From Pollenia angustigena (Eukaryota; Arthropoda; Insecta; Diptera; Polleniidae): a stretch of 64,000 nt of DNA. Numbering within the stretch: the stretch's first letter is position 1; each line of letters begins with the position of its first letter. Location: assembly GCA_930367215.1 (NCBI GenBank), contig OV884059.1, forward strand, positions 68,915,393 through 68,979,392, given 5' to 3'. The position numbers and the translations under genes were made by a program. This document shows positions 12,045 to 24,904 of this stretch, piece after piece. The notes beneath the pieces were generated by a model. It searched no databases and was not told the DNA's origin. It saw nothing but the letters and a program-made list of their open reading frames with translations.

Positions 12045-12500
12045 GGAAAAATGTTTTCGCCTCTTATAATATGATGATTATCCAACTGAACATCGGGATG
12101 AGCCTCTTCATTGCGAATACTTTCAGCACCGCCAGCAGGAGCCAAACCAATTAATTCCCAGTAATCTACATGCAATTCGTGTCCACCTGGTGCATAAAAC
12201 AAATAAATGAGTTTCTACAATATTGTTCACGAAACGAAACTTACCGATTTGCCTTCTGGCACAGGTTTTAGTGTACCAAACATTGTAAATAAAACATTAA
12301 ACCTTTGCCTTGACGTCTTAAACGATGTGCCCATCCATAGATTTTAACGTTTCTGTTAATTTTCGACACATTCAAATATGCAGCTGGCCAACTGGGATCT
12401 TCGGATATGAGTCTTTTTGGCTTCATCCAAATTTTGTTTAGGCTTTTCCGCATCTTCAGCTTCGCGTTTTTCTTTTTCGCATTTTTATAACTTACTTACC
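12045..12500 (-). pseudogene. AsnRS: Partial asparaginyl-tRNA synthetase gene copy
   Basis: Read on the minus strand, frames encode KREAEDAEK, then NVKIYGWAHRLRRQGK, LQCLV, PVPEGKS and, after about 51 bases, APGGHEL, YWELIGLAPAGGA and NNxHIIRGE-like residues (here NHHIIRGEN). In this order they match the linker, the start of the OB-fold anticodon-binding domain and its end in eukaryotic cytosolic asparaginyl-tRNA synthetase. The family enzyme is about 550 residues; only about 130 are here and the catalytic core is absent. A canonical donor GTAAGT (complement of 12239-12244) follows the PVPEGKS codons, so intron sequence is kept and the copy arose from DNA rather than by reverse transcription. 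The acceptor side lacks AG, residues between GLMF and LQC are missing, and stops occur. I infer a truncated, dead duplicate. Confidence 0.8.
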
Positions 12501-12525
12501 CAAATCCTTTGGATTTCCTTTATTT

Positions 12526-13604
12526 ATTTTAATAATTATTAAAATATTTCGCAGTATTTAATTTAAACAATTCACAAATTTTCACAAATATTAGCCAGTA
12601 AAGCGTATGTATAACAAAAATTAAAAAAAATTGGCATTTTTGTTTTGTTTTCAGTTGTTCTACTCTAACATTTATGTTAGAGTGGTACAACTAATGTAAA
12701 ATTGTTGCAAGTGTGTTAGTAAAAATTTTTTTTTTTTAGTTTCGGTCATCCATTTCTTTTAGGGAGGGTAGTAATTTTAAGTACTATATGGGAAAAACCA
12801 AAGCTGCATCACTAAGTACTAAAAGATTTGGAGTAGATTTCTATCTAAAATTGTTCAAAAGTTATACCCCTAATGAACATATAGGTATTATTGAAAATGT
12901 ATGTATGTTAAAATTTTGCCATAGGTAACAATTAAGCCCATTCAATCGGAAGCAACTGATACCTATATTTAGTTTAAGATCTGCTCTAACATTTAAGTTA
13001 CCTGATGCAAGAATTAGTGGATATAAATCGCGATACAAATAAAAAAAATTTTCAATATAAGCAGATAGTCAGGCTTTATATTGCATTATTTGGCTTCAGA
13101 GCTGGAAGGGCTACTTCCCAAAAATCAATAATCTTAATTGGATCCATTATAACTTTAATCCTTAATATAAACCTTCTTCAGAAATATGGGCATTTGGCTT
13201 CTTAAGCATAAAAAGATAAAATTTTGCCAAAATAAAAAATTCGTTTTCGATCGGGAGGAATCGGTCTCAGCCCGTTGTAGTGAAACAGGGGGGCTACTCA
13301 TGTTGCGATGCGAAAGAAAATGGTTGCAAATCTAACGATTGTTAATTTTTAATGCGTTTTCGCATTTGTCTTTCGCATCTACATATTAATTTTTTTCTAT
13401 TATTTAAATTTTCCAATTTCAAATGTTTTTAAATATTTTAGCATTTCATTACTATCGATCTGCCCATCTTTCATTTTTGTTGCCAGTATTTCCATTTTCA
13501 AAACATTTTATGATTTTAATTGCAATAAAATAAGTTTGAACCAAATTTAATCTTGATACCAACATAAAAAGATGGTTTATGGGCACAAAGTCCCTATTCC
13601 GCAA
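12526..13604. other. No gene seen
   Basis: A/T-rich DNA. A short hairpin (CACTCTAACATAAATGTTAGAGT type) lies around 12659-12685. The 66-codon frame at 13005-13205 shows no recognisable motif. Confidence 0.4.
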
Positions 13605-13862
13605 ATAAGCTTGTATAAGGGCTATGTGAAATTATGGACCGATTCGCCCCTCTCAATAGGCTTGGTCCTTGTACCAATTATAACTTGAATACTAAATTTG
13701 ATCAAGTTATCTCCAAAATTGCGACCTGTACTTTGCGCACAAGGTCTACATGGCCAGTCAGCCGATGCCAGCTATCCGGACGGACATCCAGGATCAATAT
13801 TTGACCGTGTTACAAATATCAGCACAAATGCATAATACCTTCTTCACTGTTATAGTATACAA
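13605..13862 (+). repeat. Family B repeat, 3' part
   Basis: Matches 49590-49870 in order: GGCTTGGTCCTTGT, CTCCAAAATTGCGACCTGT, CTTTGCGCACAAGGT, CGGACATC and CAGCACAAATGCATAATACC. The hairpin head found at 49302 is missing, so this copy is truncated at its left end. Confidence 0.7.
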
Positions 13863-14059
13863 AGCCCTTTTGTGAACCTGCTTTAAAAATGCTTTTTTCT
13901 TAACACAAGCTTTGGCACTTTATTGATCACAAGACTGTTTTTTTAGGAAAAAGGTGCTCTTTGACTTAATGATTGTTATTGCCTAAAAATTGGTGTATGT
14001 AAATTCTTCAATACTTTGGATTTTCTTTAAATTATCGCTTGAAAAATTATTTTTGTAAG

Positions 14060-14350
14060 TTTCGCTGCAAGACATAACCAGTGCCCATGTTCTGTAACTC
14101 TCGTGTCGAGAAACTTATCGATTGAAATGTGTAAAATGCAACAAAAATACCATATATGTATTGAAACAAACAGCTGTTTTTCTCACTTAAATCCATCTGT
14201 TAGTGCTGGTTCACTAACAGATGATTCTTCTTTTTTTACTTTTTTTGGCAAGTAGTAGCTTTCACGTAAGGAAATTACTTGCCAATTTACAGAAAAAGAG
14301 TGTCTGTAATATTTTGGTAAGAAATGTTAACGCTTTGAGCTGTAAAAAAA
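14060..14350 (+). repeat. Dispersed repeat, copy 1 of 2
   Basis: Shares with 19720-19940 the ordered blocks GAGAAACTTWTCGATTGAAA, CAGCTGTTTTTCTCACTTA, CGTAAGGA and GCCAATTTACAGAAAA. It contains a 13-base inverted pair around 14200-14222 (CATCTGTTAGTG / CACTAACAGATG). Confidence 0.6.
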
Positions 14351-14939
14351 ATGCATGAATAAAAATGGGGCGAGAAAAAATGTTAACACTAAAAAACCAT
14401 TAAAAATGCAAAATTAAAGTCGAACTTTACATAATTTGGTATAGCCGACAGTTGTATTTTCGCCGCCGTCGCACAGTAGCGCCCGTAGAGCAAACGAGGT
14501 TGCAAAAATCAAAATTTTCATGAGCACCGACGAAGTTTTGAATAAACTCATGTTATAGGAAACTTTTCAACGATTTCAAATCTGCCACTCTTAATAATAT
14601 CACATTTTTAGTTTAGAAGATATAGCCGTTCAAAGTTGACCGACTTTCGGTTTTCAAAAAAACACACAATTTTTAGTAAATTTGTTGCGATTTCAGGTGT
14701 AATATCACGAAAAATAGGTAACGAATCGCCTTATTTTTTGTTTGTATTGATTGATGCATTTATTAAATGTGTAATGATAAAAAAAAAATGAACTGTTTGC
14801 TTTGTGTTTCTCCTGGTAAATCACTATTTAAAAACTATCCGTTTTTTCACTATTTTTCAACTTTGACGGAAAATAACAAAAATCTATATTTTTCTATATT
14901 TGCCATATTTGCAAAATCTGTTCTTTGATTATTTCTTTA

Positions 14940-15310
14940 CATAATTCAAAAATTTTATCTGCCCGTACGTGCCCGTTTGGCTTCTAGAGGTAAAAAAGGT
15001 TAAAAAGACATGGTTGCCATACTAATATTGCGGTTTAATAAAATTCTTTAATTTGGCCCCTACAGCGCGTAGGATGCTCCTAGATGGGTCAAATGTATGA
15101 CCAACCCCACTTTATTATTTATTGCCGAATTTCGGTTTTTTTAGTTATTTCAATAAACTAAACCATTTTTGAGTTACGCGAATATATGCTGTGCAGCGCC
15201 TTACATTTTCGAAATAACGGTATATCTTGAAAACAAGAGCTAATTTAAAAAAACGGTTAGCACCACTGAATTCAGCGTCCCCAATTAGGGTGAAATGCCA
15301 GGTGCGCGGC
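14940..15310. repeat. Family D repeat, copy 1
   Basis: Two blocks recur at 43485-43560 and 44440-44605: GGATGCYCMTAGAWGGGTCA and GAGTTACGCGAAYATATG followed by TTCGAAATAACGGTATATCT and TAGCACCACTGRATTCAGCG. A weaker echo of the first block lies near 15745. No coding region. Confidence 0.65.
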
Positions 15311-16877
15311 ATTCGAGTTATCGAGTATTCGAGTTATTCGAGTTATTGAAGAAATAAGCTCAACACATTCGGCTAATTCGGCGAAATTATGACATTTTGA
15401 GTATGACATAACTTTTGAAAAAAAAATTTTAAAATTTTTTTTCGTTCATATATGTTCCTTATAAGATAAAAGGAACATTCTCACCAAATTTCATTAAAAT
15501 CGGAAGGGGTCGTGTCCCACTCTTGGTCGTTTTGACATGGAATTACCCATATACCGAAAATACAGAAAATTGAAAAAATAAATTTAAAAAAAAAAAATTT
15601 TTTTTTTTAATTTGTTGGGTAATAATTTAGAACCCTAAAGAAAAAAAAAATAAAAACAATCTAAAAATGTAAAAATAATTTTTTTTTAGGTACCATAAAA
15701 TTGATTTTTCTACTAATTTTAACTTTGATAACCCATAAGTAGGCCCCTACACAGCGTAGCACCCTTTTCAAATGCACATTTCATAGGCTGAACAGTTATC
15801 TATCATATGCTGTTTAAACTGTTCAATTACCTTATTCGGTTCAAAAGATATGATTTTTGCAACGAAAAAACTCAAATGGCGCCACTGTGCGTCGTTGAAA
15901 AATATTCAATTTTAGTAAATTTTGGTCGCCGTCATCAAAATGTGTTACTGGCATTCACAATGTCTGCAATGTCACATCGGCTACGAGAGCAATGTTATGA
16001 CATTTATAAAGTAACGACTTATGCCCGTAATTTCAACAAACAGATATCTGGTCGTGTTCGTACCTAACAGTTATCTTTACCTATGCGGTAAAACTAGTTT
16101 GGTAATTTCAACGTTAAACTTACCTACGTCTTTTTTCCTTTAAATTTTCTTTAAAAGTATGGCAACATTTGTGTTTTTATTAATTTTTTGAATTAACTGT
16201 CAAGAATGGATGGTGTAAAATACACTACAGTTTAATCAGTAGATAAGACATACGTATTTAAATTATGAAAAATAGATATCTATACACAGCTAGATATCTA
16301 TTTGTAGAAATTACAGGCATTAATCTCTTTTGATAGTTTTCGACATGAGTTACAGACACAGTTTTTTCTCATTTTCATGGGTACTGAACCCACTTTCAGA
16401 AAAATGCGAGAATCTTTCCCCTTTTAAGTCTTTTTTAAATACATATTTAAATTAAGCTTATGAAAATAAAAAAACCTGTTAAAAATAAAGACATTTATTA
16501 GGGTTTGCAATACTGAACCCGTCAAGGAAAATTGGTATTTTAAAAGGTTTTTGTTATATTATTAAGGTTACGTGTGAAGCGGCAAATATTTTTTAAGCGT
16601 GATCTTAGCATACGGATTATAGGGGCTGCAAACTAGAAAGAACTGGTACAACAACTTTTTTTCATATCAACAATTCGAATGCATCATTCATTCTTGCATT
16701 CGCATTAAGATTTTTTTTCAGAAAATATTGGTGCCGTGGCTGATGAGCAGGGTGAGATGTTCCACCAAGATATTGCGCACATGGAAAATAAGTATTACAG
16801 CAAATAAAACTTATAAAAGAAAGCGAAGTATCAAAAAGTTGTTAAATTTTAGTTATATAAGAATTTAAATTTATCTA
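15311..16877. other. No recognisable gene; one unassigned 86-codon ORF
   Basis: An ATG-initiated 86-codon frame at 15807-16067 on the plus strand contains a basic, histidine-containing stretch (GRRHQNVLL), but I recognise no domain. The rest is A/T-rich with TTCGAGTTA short repeats near 15314-15350. Confidence 0.35.
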
Positions 16878-18204
16878 CACAGAAAAAAGTAAAAAACGGT
16901 TTTGATCACCAAAATAATTGAAACAAGCAAAAAATTGTTTAATTTTGCACCTATCACCGAAATGATTATACCAATTACTCAAATCTGCAAAAATTGCAAA
17001 ACAAGGATTTTTTTTTCCAATTAAAAAGTTTTTACATTTTAATTACAAAAATAATTGAAAAAATTATTAATATTAAACAATATTTTAATTGAATGAATAA
17101 CAAATTAATTAAAAAAAAATCAATATTTTAATTGAATGAATTACTAACGTAATTAATTACAATACAGAAAATTAATTATTTTAATAATTGTATTGATTAA
17201 AACAGTGATTGAATTTTTGCATTAAATCGATTAAATTTTTAATTGAATAAATTAAACAGTGTATTTGAAATACAATCTTAATTCAACTACGCAAATTATT
17301 CAATCAAACCAATTGTTAATTGAACAAGTTTGTTAAATCAATTCAGTTGATGGTTAAATGAAGCAAAATAATAATATTTAAATATATGTTTTATTTAAAC
17401 ATGGTTTAAAAATAACTTGTTTTATTTGTTTAATTGTAATAGCTCATGCTTAATTGTACAAATTTTGGAAGATTTTTTGACAGAGGAATTTCATACATAC
17501 AACTTTGTATAAAATTGTAGAATAACTCTGATTCTTCAGGGCATTCAAGATTGAAAACAAAAAACTGTTTTTGTTGTGTAATTTGGCTGTACTTTTTTCA
17601 CCTATTCACTTTAAACGCACAACATGAAATGACGCCAAAAATAACTCAAGAATTAACAAACAAAGAAAATAAGCACCAAATTTCGATTGCGACCATAACC
17701 ACCGTCAACACTGTGGTCAGCCACAAGGCGATTTTTTATTTTACGCATAATATACATATGTATGTAGGCTCATTATTGACATTGTTGGTGGTCATAATTG
17801 TAATTCGTCTATAACAAATTTCATTTCATTTTTTACTTGTTGATAGTTTTTTTTTTGCACGCGACGCTTACTGCTCTTTTTGATGACAAAAACATGTGTG
17901 TATGTACATGTAAGGGCAAAGACAATAAATTTATAAAGATGTTGGTTTCACTTGTAACATTTTTCGCAAACTGTTGATGAGGGAGGAAAGCAACAAGGAG
18001 AAAGCAACAAAGTGTTCAATTCAAACAACCGAGTTGATTGATTCAATTAAACTTATAATTAAAATTAAGCTTAAAATCAAGTAAAATTTTAATTGAAAAA
18101 AAATATTTTTTTTTAATTCAATCAATTAAGAACGTAATCAAATTTATTTTAAAATTCAAAAATCACTATTAATTGAAAAAAAACTGCCTATAATTTTTTC
18201 TGTG
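16878..18204 (+). mobile_element. 1.33-kb TA-flanked element, copy 1
   Basis: The ends are CACAGAAAAAA and its complement TTTTTTCTGTG, with TA on both sides (16876-16877 and 18205-18206). Copy 2 at 29124-30448 appears identical apart from two single-base length differences in homopolymers near the left end. The subterminal regions are rich in ATTGAATGA/TTAATT words, as in elements with repeated transposase binding sites. A central frame (17521-17814) has no ATG in its first part. It would encode a hydrophobic N-terminus and a C-terminal VGSLLTLLVVIIVI membrane-like segment. A splice acceptor-like TTCTTCAG precedes it at 17533-17539. I infer a non-autonomous Tc1/mariner-type element; whether the frame is translated is unknown. 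Confidence 0.8.
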
Positions 18205-18206
18205 TA

Positions 18207-19699
18207 AGAGTTAATTAATTTTTTAGAAATCGTTGATATCCATATACATATAAGATTTTTCAGTTTTTTCGTAATAAATACGTTTTTAATATTTTAATAT
18301 CCGTATTTTATTTTAACAAGGAAATTTCAAAAACCGGACGTGATAGAATCAATGTCTGAATTTGACTCAGCAACCGTAAATCAAATGAAATTACATAGCA
18401 ACGTTCTTCCACCCAACTTACTTTTGCCGGCCAGATTTATTTGTAAAAGTACTATTTGGATACTTTAAGAAAGTTCAAAAATTAATAAACGAATTAATAT
18501 TACATATTCTTGAAACGCATTTTCAAACACCACACAAAAATAATTAAAATTAAATTAAAAAAAAATAATTAAATTTCAATTAAAAAATTTGTGATATTAA
18601 TTAAAAAATTAATCAAATTTGCACCAGTAAACAATTTAATAGCATCAGTTAAACGTTCAATTTACTTGATTAACCTTTAATTCACTTGACTTAACGTTTA
18701 TTCACTTGCTTAAAAGTTTAATTGACTTGATTAAATTTTTAATTAAAAATAATTTTAGTTTTGTTTAATGCCTTAATTGGTAAAAAAAAATTTTGGAGAA
18801 TGTTTTCTGACACGAATTTAGTTTTTGCTTAGCAAACCCTTAAATGTATGTAAGTAGTCATTGTTTTTGTCCTACTTTCCCTCCTGCTCCTAAATGCGAT
18901 AATGTTTATTTTACAAAGCATCGCAATTTAAAGCACATTTTTACTTAAAACTAAAACAAAATTAATGCAAATTTTTATGTTGTTGTTTTTTTTACCAAAA
19001 AAAAAAAAAAATAAAAACAACCTGTTAAATTGTTTTTGTTTTCACTTTGAATATAAATATAAAAAAAAATAATACACGAAATACGAAAGAGGGGAAAAAC
19101 TGCAAACAACCTGATTGTATAACCGAGAGTCAAACGAAAAAAGCTTTTATGCTAATTTTTCTATGGGTTATTAACATAAAATGTTCAAAGTGAAGAAATA
19201 AGTGTATGCACGTGAATATTTTACATAACTGCAAAGCTATACAGTTATACACACATATTTAAAAACAATACATACGTACTTAAATGCGTTTAAGAAGCAG
19301 TGAATACAGATAATATGACTGACTGATTCAAATGGAAAATCATGGTCCTTTTGTTTGGAATACATTATTCAAATTAAACATTATGGAAACCCTTAAGCCA
19401 TGTGTTGTCGCATTTTCTGTACTTTTATTTCCTTTATTTTTTCGACATTTTACTTAGTTGTCTTTAATTTACCCCATACACATTATGTTTTCTGTGTGCA
19501 TGTGCGAGTTGTGCTGTAAATTACAAACATATAAATGTGTAAACATTAATAAAGGTACATATGTATATTCTCATTCCACATTGTCTGCCATAACTTTAAT
19601 GGCACTAAATATCTTTATAATGGGTGTTTAAACTAAAGTTAGACCTACTTCTAGCCTATAAAAAGCACGTCTTATATAAAACAAAATTTGGGCTATATT
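18207..19699. other. A/T-rich DNA, no gene seen
   Basis: At 18535-18790 there are AATTAAA and TTTGCACC/TTAATTG words like those in the 1.33-kb element, so an old relative may lie here, but ends cannot be set. The rest has no coding or structural signal. Confidence 0.35.
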
Positions 19700-19944
19700 C
19701 TGCAATGCCAATTCCTTTGCATAGTTGTGGTCAAAACGTTTGCCACTCTATAACTACAGCGTAGAGAAACTTTTCGATTGAAATGTGAGAAATAAAACAA
19801 CTGTTTCTCTCACTTAGTTGCCTCTATAAATTTTTTGACAAGTAATTGGTGTCTCGTAAGGACTTAAATCGCCAATTTACAGAAAAGGTGCGCCTGTAAA
19901 ACTTTTGTGAGAAAGTTCTCGCTTTGAACTGGCAAATAACAAGT
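19700..19944 (+). repeat. Dispersed repeat, copy 2 of 2
   Basis: Second copy of the repeat at 14060-14350 with the same block order. It directly abuts the family A head at about 19945. Confidence 0.6.
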
Positions 19945-21300
19945 TAGAGTGCTATACTCGGCTGTGCCGAATCTTTGATACCCTCCACGGACAGTTCGTA
20001 TGTTTTAGGAGGAAAATCTGTATGAAGTATATTTACTATTATAATCTTTATAAAAACATCAGACATCTGCGTTAAAATTGGTTGCGGTTCAAACCTACAT
20101 ATATTAAATTATTGACCAACAATCAGAAAGTTGTATTACTCCTCTTTTTTAGCCATTTTTACCAGCTTGTGTAAATATCATGATTCGTAACAGTTTAAGC
20201 CGAACCTGATTTTCAGGAGGGCAATTTAAATTTGAAGCCATGGCAGAGTGATTTCTGGTATTAAAAAACATAAATTTCAATACAGCGGAGAAATAAGTTT
20301 TAGCATTTGCAGTAAATTTCAGAAGGCTGCTAAAATGGGATCTAAGGTAAATTATGGACCGTATATCACTAAATTGCATTGCATTTTTTCTGGCCATATG
20401 AAGCTAAGCTGGAAGAAAATTTACCGCAATATCTATATCTGCTACGGTTTTTACCGCAATATCTATAGCTGCTACGGTTTTAGGGATATGTTATTATTTT
20501 ACCAGAGTGGGCTTTATATGGGGCCTAGGGTAAATAATGGACAGATCTTCACGAAATTTCATATTGTAATTTTTAGTCCTATAAAACTGTGACGGCCAAT
20601 TTCTATTATGATAGCATTGTTAATTACGGTTTTAGGCTTACTAAACTGTTTTCCGGTAGTAGGGTTTAAATGGGGCGTATGGTAAATTATGGACCGTTCC
20701 TCACAAAATTGTACAGTCTTATTTCTTGTTCAATAAAACTGTGATAATTTTTTATGGTTTTAGGCGTACTAAACTGTTTTCCGGGAGTAGGGCTTATATG
20801 GGGCCCAGGGTAAATTATTGACCGATCTTCACGAAATAGCGTTATTTCTAATCTTATACAACTGTGACAAGCCAAATTTCGTTATGATTGCATTATTAAT
20901 TATGGTCTTAGGCGTACTAAAATTTTTTCCGGGAGTAGGGTTTATATGGGGCCTAAGGTAAATTATGGACCTATAGTCACGAAACTTTACAGTGTAATTT
21001 CTAGTCCTATTAAACTGTGACGTGCCAAAACTTGTTATGATAGCATTGTTAATTAGGGTTTTAGGCGGACTATACTACGGTAAATTACGGACGGATCTTA
21101 ACGAAAGTTTACAGCGGCATTTCCAGTCCAATAAAACGAATTTCTGCAAAATCTTATATCATTCCGTGCATAATTCCACCATTAATGTTAGTTTTTGTAA
21201 CAAAATTATCAATTTTTTTTAGGCGGTGGTTCCAAATTTTGATTCATAGCTCTGATCCTACTGAACCGATTTTGCTAGATTTTAATCCCAAACTGCTTAG
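19945..21300 (+). repeat. Family A repeat with tandem decayed units
   Basis: The head reads AGAGTGCTATACTCGGCTGT then GCCGAATCTTTGATACCC, forming a TCGGC-tgt-GCCGA hairpin. The body holds at least five degenerate units around 20337, 20512, 20665, 20785 and 20940 (spacing about 120-175 bp), each with ATATGGGGCCTAGGGTAAAT, then a TGGACCGATCTTCACGAAA-like stretch. Two 26-base TACCGCAATATCTATA words near 20430 are a further local duplication. No protein is encoded. The hairpin-headed architecture suggests a Helitron-like or similar element, but this is inference. Confidence 0.65.
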
Positions 21301-21325
21301 GATAACTATAAAGTTTTTATTCCCT

Positions 21326-24300
21326 TCACCGAAGGTAAGAGGGTATATATAACTTTGTCATTCCGTTTGTATGTTCCACAATATTGATCCTGCACCCTAT
21401 AAAGTTTATATATTCTGGGTCCTTATGAAAAGCGAAGTTCAAATCCGGTTGTCCGTCTGTCCGTCTGTCCGTGTGTATGTTGAAATGGGTTTTCCGAAAA
21501 CCCCAGAAATGATGTGGACTAGGTTGATGTATATTTATGTCACATATACTCCGTTTAAGTTTGCTTTTGAAATTCAGCCAGATCGGTCCAAAAATGACGG
21601 AGATATGAGCAAAAAACCCTAAATTTTTCCAAAAATCCCTTGTTGTTGTATTTTTTTTTCTGTATATCTTGAGAACGGCAAGAGCCAAAGTTTCCAAATT
21701 AGGTTGCCAATACACACCATCCTACAAAATGTGGGCGGGATTGGAGAAGTGGGCGTGGTACCTCCCGTGCAAAAAAAATTAAATTTAAGGGCTGCCATAT
21801 GTCCTATGGATATGACTTCAAAATATCGGAAATTTTTAGTAGAACATATTTTATAAAAAACTCGGGAAAATCGGTTCAGATACAAAAAAGTTATGACCAA
21901 AATTACATTTTTTTTTTAAATACCCAACTTTCGGGAACCATAGATCTCCCCGAGTCCAAGCTTTATAACTAAAGTAAATGGTAAATTTCTTCTTCAACAC
22001 GTCGGTATATAAATCTGCCAAATCGGTTAAAAAATGGCAGAATTATAACCGAAATACTGAATCCACAAAAATTACTCTTTTTTATAATTAACTTTCTTAA
22101 AATATATATTTACAAGTTTATATAAATGTTTATATATAAATATAACTTAAGTAAATGGTAAACACGTCGGTATATAAAACTATCAAATCGGTTAGACAAT
22201 GGGTAATTTATGAGCAAAATACTAAAAAAATGGGCTAAAAAACATCAAAATTTTTATAAAAACCTAAATTTTAGGGCTGCTATACGTCCTATGGATATGA
22301 CTTATATACCATATTATATTATATATATGTTTATATATAAATATAACTTAAGTAAATGGTAAAATTCTTCCTTAACACGTCGGTATATAAAACTATCAAA
22401 TCAAAAATGGGCTAAAAAACATAAAAATTTTTATAAAAACCTAAATTTTAGGGCTGCCATATGTCCTATATATATGACTTATATACCAAAATGTCGGAAA
22501 TTTGTATGAGTTATAACCGAAATACTGGGGTCTAATCACCGCATACGATATCGAGCAAAATTCATCGAAATTATTTATTTTGGTATCTTGAAACTCGATA
22601 TCGAATGAAATGTATTGAATTTGAAATAATAGCATTCGACATCGAGTAACTCGACATTACATTTATCGAGTTTTCATTCGATACGCCAGTGTCTATCGTA
22701 TGCAAAAAAATTCAATAATTTATTCGATACGATAGTATCGAATGCAGTGATTAGAACCCTGAATTCCCGAAAATTACTCTTTTTATACCCTTCACCGAAG
22801 GTAAAAAGGTATATACAATATTGATGATTTCTACGTACTTATACTTAAAATTGCATGAGTCAGTATGAGTAGAAAAACAAGTAAGAGTGCTATATTCGGC
22901 TGTGCCGAATCTTATATACCCTTCACCATTGTGCGAGCAGAATACAGAGCAACTAGACAAAAACTAAATAAAACTGGTAAATATTTTTTTTTTTAAATAA
23001 GAGACCACCGGTTTTGAACATCGCTTTTCATAAGGGCCCAGAATATATGTACTTAATAGGGTGTAGGATCAATATTGTATATACCTTTTTACCTTCGGTG
23101 AATGGTATAAAAAGAGTAATTTTCGGGAATTCAGGTGTCTAATCACTGCATTCGATACTATCGTATCGAATAAACTATCGAATTTTTTTGCATACGATAG
23201 ACACTGGCGTATCGAATGAAAACTCGATAAATGTAATGTCGAGTTACTCGATGTCGAATGCTATTATTTCAAATTCAAAACATTTCATTCGATATCGAGT
23301 TTCAAGATACCAAAATAAATAATTGCGATGAATTTTGCTCGATATCGTATGCGGTGATTAGACCCCAGTATTTCGGTTATAACTCATACAAATTTCCGAC
23401 ATTTTGGTCATATACATAGGACATATGGCAGCCCTAAAATTTTGGTTTTTATAAAAATTTTGATGTTTTTTAGCCCATTTTTTGAGTATTTTGCTCATAA
23501 ATTACCCATTGTCTAACCGATTTAATATTTGTTATATACCGACGTGTTAAGGAAGAATTTTACCATTTACTTAAGTTATATTTATATATATACTTGTATA
23601 CATATATTTTAACAAAGTTAATTATAAAAAGAGTAATTTTTGGGGATTCAGTATTTCGGTTACAACTCAGCCATTTTTTAACCGATTTGGCAGATTTATA
23701 TACCGACGTGTTGAAAAAGAAATTTACCATTTACTTTAGTTATAAAGCTTGGACTCGGGGAGATCTATGGTTCCCGAAAGTTGGGTATTTAAAAAAAAAA
23801 AATTTAATTTTGGTCATAACTTTTTTGTATCTGAACCGATTTTCCCGAGTTTTTTATAAAATATGTTCTACTAAAAATTTCCGATATATAAGTCATATCC
23901 ATAGGACATATGGCAGCCCTTAAATTTAGGTTTTTATAAAATTTTTAATTTTTTTGTACGGGAGGTACCACGCCCACTTCTCCAATCCCGCCCACATTTT
24001 GTAGGATGGTGTGTATTGGCAACCTAAATATGTGTACCTAATTTGGTATTTTTGGCTCTTGCCGTTCTCAAGATATACAGAAATAAAAAAAATACAACAA
24101 CAACAAGGGATTTTTGGAAAAATTTAGATTTTTGCTCATATCTCCGTCATTTTTAGACCGATCTGGCTGAATTTCAATAGCAAACTTAAACGGAGTATAT
24201 GTGACATAAATATACATCAACCTAGTCCACATTATTTCTGGGGTTTTCGGAAAACCCATTTCAACATACACACGGACAGACGAACAACCGGATTTTAACT

Positions 24301-24415
24301 TCGCTTTTCATAAGGACCCAGAATATATATACTTTATAGGGTGTAGGATCAATATTGTGGAACATACAAACGGAATGACAAAGTTATATAGACCCTCTTA
24401 CCTTCGGTGAAGGGT
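21326..24415. repeat. Inverted duplication of about 3.1 kb
   Basis: The left arm (21326 to about 22830) and right arm (about 23080-24415) are imperfect reverse complements. Examples are TTGTCATTCCGTTTGTATGT at 21356 and its complement at 24363, and ATTCGATACTATCG-type words around 22730 and 23150. The 250-base centre carries a family A head (TTCGGCTGTGCCGAA near 22893). The left arm has an extra internal tandem duplication (22140-22290 and 22340-22500, both with AACACGTCGGTATATAAAAC). Frames inside are repeat shadows. Confidence 0.8.
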
Positions 24416-24904
24416 ATAAAAACTATTCATTGCTGATCTCTGTTCGGAACATGATAAAATTTTTTATTGAGTTTTGTTTATTTCATGAACTACTTTATAA
24501 AACTTGTTAATCGCTGACATTACCAATTACTTTTTTGATCGTTTGAGAATGTTGAACTTTATTACGATAATCTAAAACTAAAATGAGTTTTTTTAATGTC
24601 AAAAAAAAATTGAATCGCTAAGTGCAGAAAAGGGACTACTCCAAAAATTAATTTTAAAATAATCAATTAAAACAGTGTAGTTCAAATCATTAAAAAATGC
24701 AAGTTTTATGTTCTTAGCTCGCATAGGGTAGAACTGACTTAAATTTTAAGTTGTCTAAGTTAACGCTTTTTACACTGGTTTCTTAGCAATACTCATATAA
24801 GATATGTGCATTAAGTCAGTTGTTCCCTTTTTGCACTTATATGATTCAAATATGATTAACATAGAATGAAACTAATATTGTATGCATTTAAAATAAACAA
24901 CAAG

